Shown here in pieces: positions 7,838 through 16,160 of a DNA stretch of 33,911 nt. A program made the translations under genes and the position numbers. The notes below the pieces were generated by a model. That model was not told the origin of the DNA and ran no database searches. It worked only from the letters and a program-made list of their open reading frames with translations. How positions within the stretch are numbered: position 1 is the first letter of the stretch; the number at the start of each line of letters is the position of its first letter. Source of the stretch: Pyrodictiaceae archaeon (lineage in GTDB: Archaea > Thermoproteota > Thermoprotei_A > Sulfolobales > Pyrodictiaceae); NCBI GenBank assembly GCA_027028845.1, contig JALVHV010000072.1, positions 1 through 33,911 on the forward strand, read 5' to 3'.

Positions 7838-9049
7838 ATGACTGAACTGTATCCGTTGGTTGAGAGAGGCGAGCTTGCCGGCATTATTGGTAGTGGTGGC
7901 GATGCTACGCTTATTTGTAGGCATGGCGAGGGGTGCCGCTACTATCTATGGGTTAGCGTCGACCATGCTGTTGACGTGACCGAGTGGCTTGATAAGCGTG
8001 GCTCGCTCATCGTTCGCGGCGATGGTGGCGAGGGGTTTGCCCCGGTTCGTTCATGGGTTATGGCTCCCCCCTATGTCCATGCACGGGTCGTGGAGAGCTT
8101 GGATGAGTACGCTGAGTGGCTTGCGCGGCTTGTTGGTAAGGAGATTCGTGGTAGACGTGTTCTCCTGGGTTTTAGTGGTGGCAAGGATTCTCTCGCAGCC
8201 CTGCTTGTCTTGCTCAGGCTCCAGGAGCATGTTAGTTTCCGTTTGCACGTTATGTATATTCACATTCCGTTCCTCGAGTCGCCGCGTAGTGTAAGGTTCG
8301 TTGAGAGGGTCTCGGAGAAGCTTGGAGTCGAGATAGAGTTCGTTGAGGCTCCGAGGAGGGATATGAAGGCTCTTCTTAAATGGAAGGGAATGCCGCGAAG
8401 AGGCTATCGCTACTGCACAATGTATAAGGCGAAGCCGATGAGGAAAGTCCTTAAGGAGGATCCAAGGGCTGTTGAGGTAGTAGGTGACCGGCTTACCGAG
8501 TCTCCTAAGCGCTTTGAGAGGTTATCAAAGGCTGCTGCCGCGAGGGTGATACTTGTTGGTAGAAGGTTTAGGCCAACCTATGTGCTCAGCCTCTTAGACA
8601 TAATAAGCATTGTTAGGGAAAGTGGGCTCGTTCACCCAGCCTACTTGGAGGGCTCGCCGAGAGTTGCTTGCGACCTGTGCCCTTACCGCGTACTCTACGA
8701 GTTCCACTACGTACCTGAGCTGGAAGACCCGGGGCTCATAGAGGGGGTGTTCGAGAAGACTTGGAGAAAATGGTATAGCTGGACAAGCTACGAGACGTTT
8801 AGGGAGCAGCATCTCTGGAGATTCCCCGCAAAGATGGCGAAGCCCCTCCTCTACGCGAAGGAGCTAGTAGCAGAGAGAAGCGAGAGAGCGCTGGGGAGAA
8901 CCACAGTTGTGGACTATATGAGGCGCTTGTGGAGCGGCGAGTTGCCAAGAGCACCAATAGTCTCTGAGCCATGGGCTGTGGCTGAGACTGCTCTGCGGGC
9001 ATGGAGGCGGCGCGAGCTATTAGCATTACCTATGGAGCGCGGAGACTAG
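7838..9049 (+). CDS. PP-loop ATPase, PAPS-reductase-like (second of a divergent pair)
   Basis: A 403-residue protein. An N-terminal part of about 100 residues (possibly PUA-like, inferred) precedes the PP-loop GFSGGKDSLAAL (SGGKDS 113-118). Downstream are RYCTMYKAKP (Cys193), VVGDRLTESPKR and RVACDLCPYR (Cys278, Cys281). The Cys-to-CxxC spacing of 85 residues nearly equals the 86 in the divergent neighbour, and VVGDRLTESP matches that protein's VIGDRDAESP, so the two are homologous. The likely chemistry is adenylation or sulfur transfer with an Fe-S cluster; the substrate is unknown. ATG at 7838 follows GGGGTT, the end of a 12-base direct repeat. Its 3' end overlaps the convergent permease gene by 24 bases. 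Confidence 0.8.
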   Translation: MTELYPLVERGELAGIIGSGGDATLICRHGEGCRYYLWVSVDHAVDVTEWLDKRGSLIVRGDGGEGFAPVRSWVMAPPYVHARVVESLDEYAEWLARLVGKEIRGRRVLLGFSGGKDSLAALLVLLRLQEHVSFRLHVMYIHIPFLESPRSVRFVERVSEKLGVEIEFVEAPRRDMKALLKWKGMPRRGYRYCTMYKAKPMRKVLKEDPRAVEVVGDRLTESPKRFERLSKAAAARVILVGRRFRPTYVLSLLDIISIVRESGLVHPAYLEGSPRVACDLCPYRVLYEFHYVPELEDPGLIEGVFEKTWRKWYSWTSYETFREQHLWRFPAKMAKPLLYAKELVAERSERALGRTTVVDYMRRLWSGELPRAPIVSEPWAVAETALRAWRRRELLALPMERGD

Positions 9050-10777
9050 TTTAACCAGGATAATCGTGACCGGGATTGCTAGAGCATAGAGCAGTGTCAG
9101 TGCGAGCGCTAGGGCACCCGCATAGGCTAGGCCGCTGAAGCTTATGTAGCTCGCTACGAGGTTTGTTAGCGGTGCTGGGTGGTTTGCCCCGCTAGAGCCT
9201 CCTAGCCCGCCTATTGTTATTGACAAGCTTACCTCCGATGCTATGCTGAGAGAGGTAAATGCCGCTATGCCTACCCCTCTCTTAATTATAATCGGCGCTA
9301 CTATGGATCTGTATATCCTTGCTATGCTGGCCCCAAGGTTCCTAGCCGCCTCCTCCAATTCTAACGGCAAGGACGAGACCAGAGCCGATAACGGCTTGTA
9401 GTATAGCGGTGCTCTTCTAACCACATAGCCCAGCACCAAGTAGAGCCAGGGCATACCTATAGGTGATAGAGACGAGCCTGGTCCAACAACGCTTGTAAAG
9501 AACTGATAGTAGGCGTAGGCGAGCACTATTCCAGGAATTGCTATTGTCGACATCATGGCTGCGTCTAGTAAGCCACTTGCCCTAATTAGTCGCCGTGCAA
9601 CAGCATAGGCTGCTGGTGACAAGAGGACAAGTACGAGGATAATGGATACTGTTGTATAAAGGAAGCTGTTCAGCACCGCCCTGAGTATATCCGGCGACGA
9701 GGATAGAAGACGGAGCTGGTGGAGCCCAGGACTCGGCAATGGGGATGCAACCCATTTCGACGAGAACCCATAGACTATGCAAAGGATTTTCAGGAGAGCC
9801 GATGGCCCTAAGAAAGCCACGACTATTACAAGGCCAAGCGCGCCACCCCGGTCTAGGCGGGGAAGAAGCCCGGCCCTCTCACGACCCGAGGTTATTCCAC
9901 GATACGTCTCGGCTATACTCCTATAACTAATCGCGAACACTAGCACTGATAATAGGAGCAATACTATTGCATGTCCAAGCGCCGTATAGGAGAAGCCTCC
10001 GTAGACGGAGTTAAGGAAGTATGTGTAAGCCCTATAGGCTAATAGGCTACGTGCGCTTGGGTCTTGTTCAAATACCAGGGGGCCAGCTACGTCATCTATA
10101 CTTAGGACAAGGACTAGTGACAGGCTCGCTACTATAGCTGGCCTAGCGGCTCTATAGATTAGTCTAGCGAGGCTTGCTCCACGAGCCCCTAGTTGCAGAG
10201 CTGCCTCTAGTTGCTCCCTAGGCAACGAGTACACATAGCTAAGGAGTATCACGAAAGCCACGGGAGTAAACACTAGTACCTGGTATATCAGTACACCTAT
10301 AGCTCCCTTGACAACAATGATTACTCCTAGTTTCCTCAATAATGTGTTGACGAGGCCTATTCTCGGATCAAATACTCGTTGTACAACGTAGGCCTCTATG
10401 AAGGGATATGGTAGGAGCCCTATGAGGGCTAGAATCAATGATATGCGTGTAATAGGTCTATATAGTATAGCTGGTACTAGGACTATGTACGCTAATAGAA
10501 ACGAGGATATCGACACAATGAGCGCCACTAGTAGTGTAAGCCAAAGTGAGCCTATGAGGGGAAAATCAAGTACGATCATCCTAGTGCGGTTTTCATGAAT
10601 AATTGTTACTGGTGAATAGAGAAGAGTTGGTTTAGCAAAACCAGGTTCGTGTAGGACAGAGAGAATGCTCCTAGCCAGTGTAGTTGGGGTTAAAAGGGCT
10701 AGAAGCGGGATAAAAACACCGATTGTGTAGACTACTAGTACCGGGGCTACTAGTTTGAGCACTGAGTTAGACTTCAT
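9026..10777 (-). CDS. ABC transporter permease, fused double domain (iron/thiamine type)
   Basis: A 583-residue, highly hydrophobic protein with about 12 membrane helices in two homologous halves. Each half has an EAA loop where the ATPase would dock: EQLEAALQLGARG (about 188-200) and LELEEAARNLGAS (about 472-484). Fused permeases of this size are typical of Fe3+ (FbpB/AfuB) and thiamine (ThiP) importers, which work with a single binding protein and an ATPase. The gene starts at ATG 10777, 10 bases after the binding-protein gene, so the two are very probably one operon; AAGGAAG upstream can serve as Shine-Dalgarno. No ATP-binding subunit gene is present here. The substrate cannot be read from sequence; iron or another small anion/cation is the guess. 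Confidence 0.88.
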   Translation of the reverse strand: MKSNSVLKLVAPVLVVYTIGVFIPLLALLTPTTLARSILSVLHEPGFAKPTLLYSPVTIIHENRTRMIVLDFPLIGSLWLTLLVALIVSISSFLLAYIVLVPAILYRPITRISLILALIGLLPYPFIEAYVVQRVFDPRIGLVNTLLRKLGVIIVVKGAIGVLIYQVLVFTPVAFVILLSYVYSLPREQLEAALQLGARGASLARLIYRAARPAIVASLSLVLVLSIDDVAGPLVFEQDPSARSLLAYRAYTYFLNSVYGGFSYTALGHAIVLLLLSVLVFAISYRSIAETYRGITSGRERAGLLPRLDRGGALGLVIVVAFLGPSALLKILCIVYGFSSKWVASPLPSPGLHQLRLLSSSPDILRAVLNSFLYTTVSIILVLVLLSPAAYAVARRLIRASGLLDAAMMSTIAIPGIVLAYAYYQFFTSVVGPGSSLSPIGMPWLYLVLGYVVRRAPLYYKPLSALVSSLPLELEEAARNLGASIARIYRSIVAPIIIKRGVGIAAFTSLSIASEVSLSITIGGLGGSSGANHPAPLTNLVASYISFSGLAYAGALALALTLLYALAIPVTIILVKLVSALHR

Positions 10778-10787
10778 TGCTACTTCC

Positions 10788-12152
10788 TTAGCTCGTGCTC
10801 TTGAGCTCCTCTAGGACCTTCTTATAGGTGTTTATAGCAGCGGATTTAACAGCGTTGTAGAACTTGTCCCGGTCCGCGTTGTTCTGTAGCTTGTTGTTTA
10901 TCTTCTCTGCATACTCGAGTGTGAACTTGACTTGCTTACCTGTCCACGGATCCTTTATTGTTAGTGGCGCTAGTTGCTCCACTATTCTGAGCCACTGGTT
11001 CTTGCTCAGCTTCCCCTTCTCCATTAGCTGTGCGGCTAGCTGCCCTATCTCCTTGAGCAGGGCGTTGGTATCGCTATCAGCTATCGCTGCTTCGAAGTAA
11101 GTTGTTGCTGCCAGGTCAACCTTCTCTGCTAGTGTGCGGTTATATTGGAATATGTTTCCTTTCATTTTCTGGTATACTTCCTTAACCCAGCTTATACCGG
11201 TAATGTTCCGCACTGGTAGGTAGTAGAAGAGCTTGGCAATTGTTTTCTGGCCGTCAGGGCTCAGTAGCCATAGTATGAAGGCTTGTGCTTCTCTTGGGTG
11301 AGGAGCTTTCTTTGCAAGCGCTACTGGCGAGATATATGCTATTCCCTCGCCTCTCGGTATCTCGAATACTGCTCCCTTACCCTCCTTCTCGGCCTCGATT
11401 CCATAGCCTATGTAGGCTGGTGCCACGCCTACTATGCCCTCTGCTGCCTGGTCCCTGGCCTTCTCAGAGCTATCAACAATACCAGCCTCCATCCCTATGA
11501 CTGTTAGTAGGCGCCATCCATCATCCCAGCCATATATCTGTAATATACCATGCATCGTTGTTCTAGCTGTGCCGCTCTTCGTGGGCCTCGGAAAGGATAC
11601 CGTGTAGGCGTGGCTAAGCAATGGCTTGAGATAGACGGGGTTTTCGAGACTGCCCCACTTCACTGGCTTCGGCAAGTTATATTGTTTCAGAAAGTTATTG
11701 TTTACTATGTAGCCATAGACTGCTTGGCCCACGGCTACCCAGCAGATATTGCCCCTAGTATCTCTCCCGACGAACTGGGGCTTAAGCCCATTAATTATGC
11801 TGACGAGCTTATCCATTGTTATGGGGGCGAAGGCGCCCTCCTTGCAGAGACGATCATAGACAACCTTTTCTCCTATGAAGAATAGGTCCACTTTCCCGCT
11901 GAGCGCTAATTGTTTCCAAAGACTATAGTCAACCTTGGTGAACTCTACATCCTTTATGTGGTATTCCTTAGCTATCTTACTTGAGAGGAATGCTTGTCTG
12001 ATCTCTTTCTGCTCTTCTGGCGAGAGCCTCGTAACTATCTTAAGTACCACCTCTTTCTTGCCGCCCCAGGGTTTGAAGAGAGCTAGTCCAACACCTATAG
12101 CAACCACTATAACTATTATCGCTACTAGCGCAGCAATCCTACGCCCATCCAT
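10788..12152 (-). CDS. ABC transporter substrate-binding protein, membrane anchored
   Basis: About 454 residues. A basic start (MDGRR) and one hydrophobic helix (AALVAIIVIVVAIGVGLALF) form an uncleaved signal anchor; there is no lipobox cysteine. The extracellular part has the periplasmic-binding layout of the iron/thiamine-type binding proteins, with phrases such as DLFFIGEKVVYDRLCKEGAF, GIVGVAPAYIGYG and AQAFILWLLSPDGQKTIAK, the last very typical of family 1 solute-binding proteins. It would capture the substrate for the double permease encoded immediately downstream. The start is TTG 12161 or ATG 12152, and the ATG seems more natural. The upstream region has a TATA box (12253-12259) and an 8-bp inverted repeat (12205-12233) at the expected transcription start, suggesting repression by a ligand- or metal-sensing regulator. 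Confidence 0.85.
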   Translation of the reverse strand: MDGRRIAALVAIIVIVVAIGVGLALFKPWGGKKEVVLKIVTRLSPEEQKEIRQAFLSSKIAKEYHIKDVEFTKVDYSLWKQLALSGKVDLFFIGEKVVYDRLCKEGAFAPITMDKLVSIINGLKPQFVGRDTRGNICWVAVGQAVYGYIVNNNFLKQYNLPKPVKWGSLENPVYLKPLLSHAYTVSFPRPTKSGTARTTMHGILQIYGWDDGWRLLTVIGMEAGIVDSSEKARDQAAEGIVGVAPAYIGYGIEAEKEGKGAVFEIPRGEGIAYISPVALAKKAPHPREAQAFILWLLSPDGQKTIAKLFYYLPVRNITGISWVKEVYQKMKGNIFQYNRTLAEKVDLAATTYFEAAIADSDTNALLKEIGQLAAQLMEKGKLSKNQWLRIVEQLAPLTIKDPWTGKQVKFTLEYAEKINNKLQNNADRDKFYNAVKSAAINTYKKVLEELKSTS

Positions 12153-12204
12153 TGCGCGCAATCAGCAACACCCCACACCCATAGCTCTTCATGGGCTAAA
12201 GAGC

Positions 12205-12233
12205 GTTGAATGAATACTCTTTTACCATTCAAC
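12205..12233 (-). promoter_or_regulatory. Inverted-repeat operator candidate upstream of ABC genes
   Basis: Perfect 8-bp arms GTTGAATG (12205-12212) and CATTCAAC (12226-12233) are separated by 13 A/T-rich bases. A TATA box TTTTAAA (12253-12259, minus strand) lies about 25 bases before this repeat, so the repeat would cover the transcription start. That fits a dimeric repressor operator; a hairpin in the 5' leader is the alternative. Confidence 0.5.
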
Positions 12234-12252
12234 ACACCGGATTAGAGAAGGG

Positions 12253-12259
12253 TTTAAAA
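12253..12259 (-). promoter_or_regulatory. TATA box for ABC binding-protein/permease operon
   Basis: TTTTAAA on the minus strand within GGTTTTAAACC. It lies about 100 bases before the ATG at 12152, predicting a leader of about 75 bases. Confidence 0.5.
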
Positions 12260-12399
12260 CCAATATGCCGCAGGTTAATCAATTCTGCAATATCTGTCTC
12301 CAGTTATACTAGCTCTTTATTGCTCGCAGAACTGACTATACTACTTTAGCCTAGCAGAGCTACTAGCATGCATGGCAAGAAAGGAGGGAACAAGGAGAC

Positions 12400-13158
12400 T
12401 TGGAGATAGGCGTTGGCGAACCCGAGGAGTGGCTGCGACCCTACCTAGAGACGGTGATGGAGAAGCTAAGCCGTGCAGGGTACAAGCTTCAAGATAAACC
12501 ATTCAATTACTTATTCGCTGCTATAGCCGCTGCCCATATATCAGGGTACGACCCAGTCTACGACTACGTTGTCGCAGCATACTATGACCTAATAGACCTA
12601 GTAGAGGAGGCCGAGCCCCTTGCTACACCTCGTTGGAGGAAAACCTTCTACGAGCTACAAGACGAGGTAGAAGCCCTAGCAGCATTCGAGGAATCCCTCT
12701 CCAGCAGCGATCAAGTCTTCATAGCCGAGCCTATCCTGGCTGGCGCAGTCCTCGCTATGTCGTCTCGACAAGGCGAAATGACTAGGTGGTATAGGTCAGG
12801 CCTACTTAGAATCCCTGGCCAGCAAGTACTGATTAACCCGGCTAAGAAGGTAAAAATCCTCGTGCCTCGGAGCCTCTTCCTGCTAGCAGTTTCCGGGCTC
12901 AGCTCAGAGAACATTTACCCAGGCAACGAACGCATTGCTGTACTACCAGATCCCGCCTATGTGAGAAAGACAATACTTGACAGCCACGCTCCTCTAGCCT
13001 ACTTCAAGGAGACAGTGATGGAGGCTGTATCCAAGTACGCGAGGCTAGCAACACAGCTCAGAAACGATATTAAAAAAGCATGTAAGACCCAAGGTGTACT
13101 CGTGATAAAATACATGTTCTACTCTCCATCCATGTATAGTGCTGAGTACCTCTGCTAG
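12400..13158 (+). CDS. Hypothetical protein (252 aa), unknown family
   Basis: I do not recognise this protein. It begins at TTG 12400; the next upstream in-frame codons lead to a TAG with no ATG or GTG, and GGAGGG lies about 11 bases upstream. It has no membrane helix or signal peptide. The first 110 residues are rich in helix-forming acidic stretches (YDLIDLVEEAEPL, YELQDEVEALAAFEESL); the second half is mixed and ends in MYSAEYLC with a C-terminal cysteine. The length and normal codon use support a real cytosolic gene. It converges on tldE, the two stop codons sharing the palindrome CTAG (4-base overlap). Its upstream neighbour, the ABC operon, is divergent, so a promoter region is shared. 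Function unknown. Confidence 0.72.
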   Translation: MEIGVGEPEEWLRPYLETVMEKLSRAGYKLQDKPFNYLFAAIAAAHISGYDPVYDYVVAAYYDLIDLVEEAEPLATPRWRKTFYELQDEVEALAAFEESLSSSDQVFIAEPILAGAVLAMSSRQGEMTRWYRSGLLRIPGQQVLINPAKKVKILVPRSLFLLAVSGLSSENIYPGNERIAVLPDPAYVRKTILDSHAPLAYFKETVMEAVSKYARLATQLRNDIKKACKTQGVLVIKYMFYSPSMYSAEYLC

Positions 13159-14558
13159 CTCTTCGTCGCAACACTTATCTCGCTTAGTCTTATCCAAGGC
13201 ATATAGACGCCTGGATAAGGCTTCTCCACTAGCTTCCCTACAAGTTCCACGTTATTCATTATCTCCTTGTACATGTTGCCTGATATGACAGCTCCTTGAA
13301 CCCATCCCTTAGGCTCACCGTTCTCGTAGAGGATAGCGGGGTTCGCCAGCACGCTGTACTCGCCCGTATCGGAGTTAGCTGTATGAGCACCTTGCACCTG
13401 GTAAATTACAAGTACTCTTCCCTCTAACAGCTCGTCAGGCGATGCATCGCCTTGCTCCACTATTATGTTAGTGAATCCCGGTGATGGTTTTGAGGCATAG
13501 CCAGCCCTAACAGCGTTACCAGTACTCTCTTTTCCTGCTCTTCGCCCCCAGTACGTGTCGTAGATAAAGCCCTTGACGACACCCTTCTCTACGAGGACCT
13601 TACGGGAAGTAGCTACACCCTCACCATCGAATCTCCACGTGTTATCGCCTCCCTTGAGGACGCCGTCATCCACTATTGTTATCTTCTCGGAGAGGTGCTG
13701 CTGGCCAACTTTGTCAGCGTAGAAGCTTCTTCCCTGAACCACTATGTCTCCTCTAAGCGAGTAAAGAACCGTAGGCGCTAGGAGCTCATAGAGCACGCCA
13801 GGGCTAAGCACGACTGTATACTTACCTGTCGAGACCCCCTCTGCCCGCTTCGTGCACTGTTTTGCCTTCTCCACAGCCCTCTCAACTACGTCGTCAAGGC
13901 TTGGGAACGATACACGGCTCGAGCCAAGCTCGTAGATAGCAGGCGTGGTGACGCTATCACTCTGTATGAGAACATCTATTGCTGCGAAAGCCATTGTCCC
14001 CGAGTCTACTCTATAGACCCCGTTACTGTTTGTTACGGCTCTCTCAACGACGTATACGCCAGTTCCTCCTCCTACTACCTGTACGCCCTTTGTCTCCAGC
14101 GCTCTGTCGAGCATATACTTGGCGTTCTCGAGAACCGTTGAGGACTCCATGTATGCTAGAGCAGGGCTATACATGTTCCCGGGCTCTGGGTAACTAGGGC
14201 TAGGCTCTGGTAGTCCCCTCCACTCCTTATCCTCGGGAGCGGCTCTTGCCTGCTTGACAGCGTTGCGAACAGCTTCTCTCACAGCGTCACGGTCAAGGCC
14301 AGTAACGTAGCTAAAGCCGAGCTTCTTACCAACGGCTACTCTTATCCCGATACCGGCGTCGTCCACTACCTCGAGACTGCTAATCCTATTAGCTCTGAGG
14401 CTTACCTTGTATCCTCTCTCAACAAGAGTGAAGGCTTCTGCCTCGGTAGCACCCTCGTGGATAGCCCACCTAACGGCGAGGACTGCTAGCTCTATGGGCT
14501 CTATTCTCCGCGACAATGCACCAACCACCTCTCGGACACGTTTATACCGAGGATTCAA
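13155..14558 (-). CDS. tldE: TldE/PmbA-type metallopeptidase subunit
   Basis: A 467-residue TldD/PmbA-family protein without the HExxxH metal motif, which identifies it as the non-metal TldE (PmbA) partner. Typical segments are GIGIRVAVGKKLGFSYVTG near the N-terminus, TVVLSPGVLYELLAP in the centre, and the C-terminal glycine-rich GNAVRAGYASKPSPGFTN and WVQGAVISGNMYKEIM. With TldD it forms a heterodimeric protease that trims unfolded peptides; bacterial homologues mature microcins and act on CcdA. It follows tldD on the same strand with a gap of about 32 bases, so cotranscription is likely. The start is TTG 14558, directly after an in-frame TAG; an internal GTG near 14526 is an alternative because a TATTTATCC element sits just upstream of the TTG. 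Confidence 0.9.
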   Translation of the reverse strand: MNPRYKRVREVVGALSRRIEPIELAVLAVRWAIHEGATEAEAFTLVERGYKVSLRANRISSLEVVDDAGIGIRVAVGKKLGFSYVTGLDRDAVREAVRNAVKQARAAPEDKEWRGLPEPSPSYPEPGNMYSPALAYMESSTVLENAKYMLDRALETKGVQVVGGGTGVYVVERAVTNSNGVYRVDSGTMAFAAIDVLIQSDSVTTPAIYELGSSRVSFPSLDDVVERAVEKAKQCTKRAEGVSTGKYTVVLSPGVLYELLAPTVLYSLRGDIVVQGRSFYADKVGQQHLSEKITIVDDGVLKGGDNTWRFDGEGVATSRKVLVEKGVVKGFIYDTYWGRRAGKESTGNAVRAGYASKPSPGFTNIIVEQGDASPDELLEGRVLVIYQVQGAHTANSDTGEYSVLANPAILYENGEPKGWVQGAVISGNMYKEIMNNVELVGKLVEKPYPGVYMPWIRLSEISVATKS

Positions 14559-14590
14559 CTAGATACATGGATAAATACAGGGCTGGGAGA

Positions 14591-15964
14591 TTATCTCCCG
14601 CCAACAGTCATTTTCTTGACTCGTACATGGGGGCCTCCATCCGACACGTATACTAGTTGGCCCTTACCACATCTCCCGTAGAATAGTTGGAAGTCCTTGC
14701 CCACAGCGTCTATGTTGAAGAGTGTCTCTAGCGTGTTTCCTGCTATGCTTAGGTTTCTCACAGGTTCTCCTATCTCACCATTAACTATCTCGTAGGCCTC
14801 CTCTATGCCTACTTGGAAGCTCCCATCAAGGTTTGTTTGACCTCCTCCAGTCGCTACAATGTAGTATCCAAACTTTATGTCGCGGAAAATCTCCTCAACG
14901 CTATAGTCGCCTGGCAGCATGACTGTATTCCTCATCCGGACAAGAGGAGTGTAGCGAAATGACTCCGCCCTACCATTACCAGTTGGGTCTACGTCAAATA
15001 GTGCTGCGTGCACGCGGTCGGTCATGATATCCTTGTGGATCCCCCTCTCTACTATAGTCGCACGCGCTGTGCGTACCCCTTCATCATCATACTTTATTGT
15101 ACCGAATCCATCGTCCAGTGTAGGGTCATCTACTATGGTTACAAGGCTTGACGCTACCTGTTTGCCCCTCTTGTCTCTTAGCACACTCCCAGCTGCAACT
15201 AGGTCTGCCTCAGCTAGGTGCCCGAAGGCCTCGTGGACAAATACTCCGAGCGCCTCGGGGGCGAGGACTACCGGGTAGTTACCCGGCTTAGGCGTCTTTG
15301 CACGGAGCTGTACTTCTAGCCTATTTAATAACTCCTTCGCGGCCTCCTCGAGAGGATACTTGTCCCATACCACATAGCCCTTTATCGTGCCCTTAACTAT
15401 GTGTGCTGACGCGCGTACGCCCTCGCGTAGACCAAAAACCGAGGCATATACGTAGACTAGCTCACGTTTCTCGGAGAGATACCTCTCCTCGGTACTAGCG
15501 TAGTGCCTTTCCTCAACACGCTCTACGTAGCGTATAGTTCTGGACTTGACTTCCGGCTTCGAGGAAATAATCTTGTCAAACTCTAGTAGATCCTTAACTT
15601 TTTGCTCAACGGGTACATCAAGTATGCTTCTCTTAACAGGTGCCTCATAGTAGTCTTCGGCAGGATCCATTGTTATAGGGCTAGGTAGGTTACCCTTTAC
15701 AGCCTTCGCCATAGAATATGCGCGCCTAAGGGCATTAATAATGGAATCGGTCGTAAGCCTTGTCGTAAACGCGAAGCCCATTGAGCCCTTAATGAATACT
15801 CTTACAGCGACACCATAGTCGTATCCAGATGATATGCTAGTTGCTTCGTCGCGTCGATCTATTAGCATAAACCTTGTTCTCTCCAGCCGGAAGTCGGCGA
15901 AATCTACGCCTAGGCGCGAGGCTTCATTAACTGCTCTGGATAAGAGGTCTCTGAACTCGCTCAA
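14591..15964 (-). CDS. tldD: TldD-type zinc metallopeptidase
   Basis: A 457-residue TldD. The active site is VHEAFGHLAEAD: His244, Glu245 and His249 (HExxxH), with Glu252 close by, and the conserved distal cysteine is present near residue 432 (YGRCGKGQ). The N-terminal domain shows GYDYGVAVRVFIKGSMGFAF, common to the family. It would be the catalytic half of the TldD/TldE protease, whose substrate must be threaded into an internal chamber. Start TTG 15964 is well supported by GGTGAT (15973-15978) eight bases upstream. First gene of the tldD-tldE pair; its promoter lies in the 196-base divergent gap shared with the rhomboid gene. Confidence 0.94.
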   Translation of the reverse strand: MSEFRDLLSRAVNEASRLGVDFADFRLERTRFMLIDRRDEATSISSGYDYGVAVRVFIKGSMGFAFTTRLTTDSIINALRRAYSMAKAVKGNLPSPITMDPAEDYYEAPVKRSILDVPVEQKVKDLLEFDKIISSKPEVKSRTIRYVERVEERHYASTEERYLSEKRELVYVYASVFGLREGVRASAHIVKGTIKGYVVWDKYPLEEAAKELLNRLEVQLRAKTPKPGNYPVVLAPEALGVFVHEAFGHLAEADLVAAGSVLRDKRGKQVASSLVTIVDDPTLDDGFGTIKYDDEGVRTARATIVERGIHKDIMTDRVHAALFDVDPTGNGRAESFRYTPLVRMRNTVMLPGDYSVEEIFRDIKFGYYIVATGGGQTNLDGSFQVGIEEAYEIVNGEIGEPVRNLSIAGNTLETLFNIDAVGKDFQLFYGRCGKGQLVYVSDGGPHVRVKKMTVGGR

Positions 15965-16160
15965 GGTGCTTCATCACCACTCTATAGCCTAGTTACTTAG
16001 TATTACACTGTGCTCCGGAGTAATTAAACGCTATAACGCTTACAACAACCATTAACCCGGTAGCCATTAGGCAGGAAAGGGAGAAGAAAGCATTACCAAT
16101 AAAATAGTTCCTTAAGGCTTTGACACGAGACGGATACTGGTTACAGCCTAGGCAGGGAGA

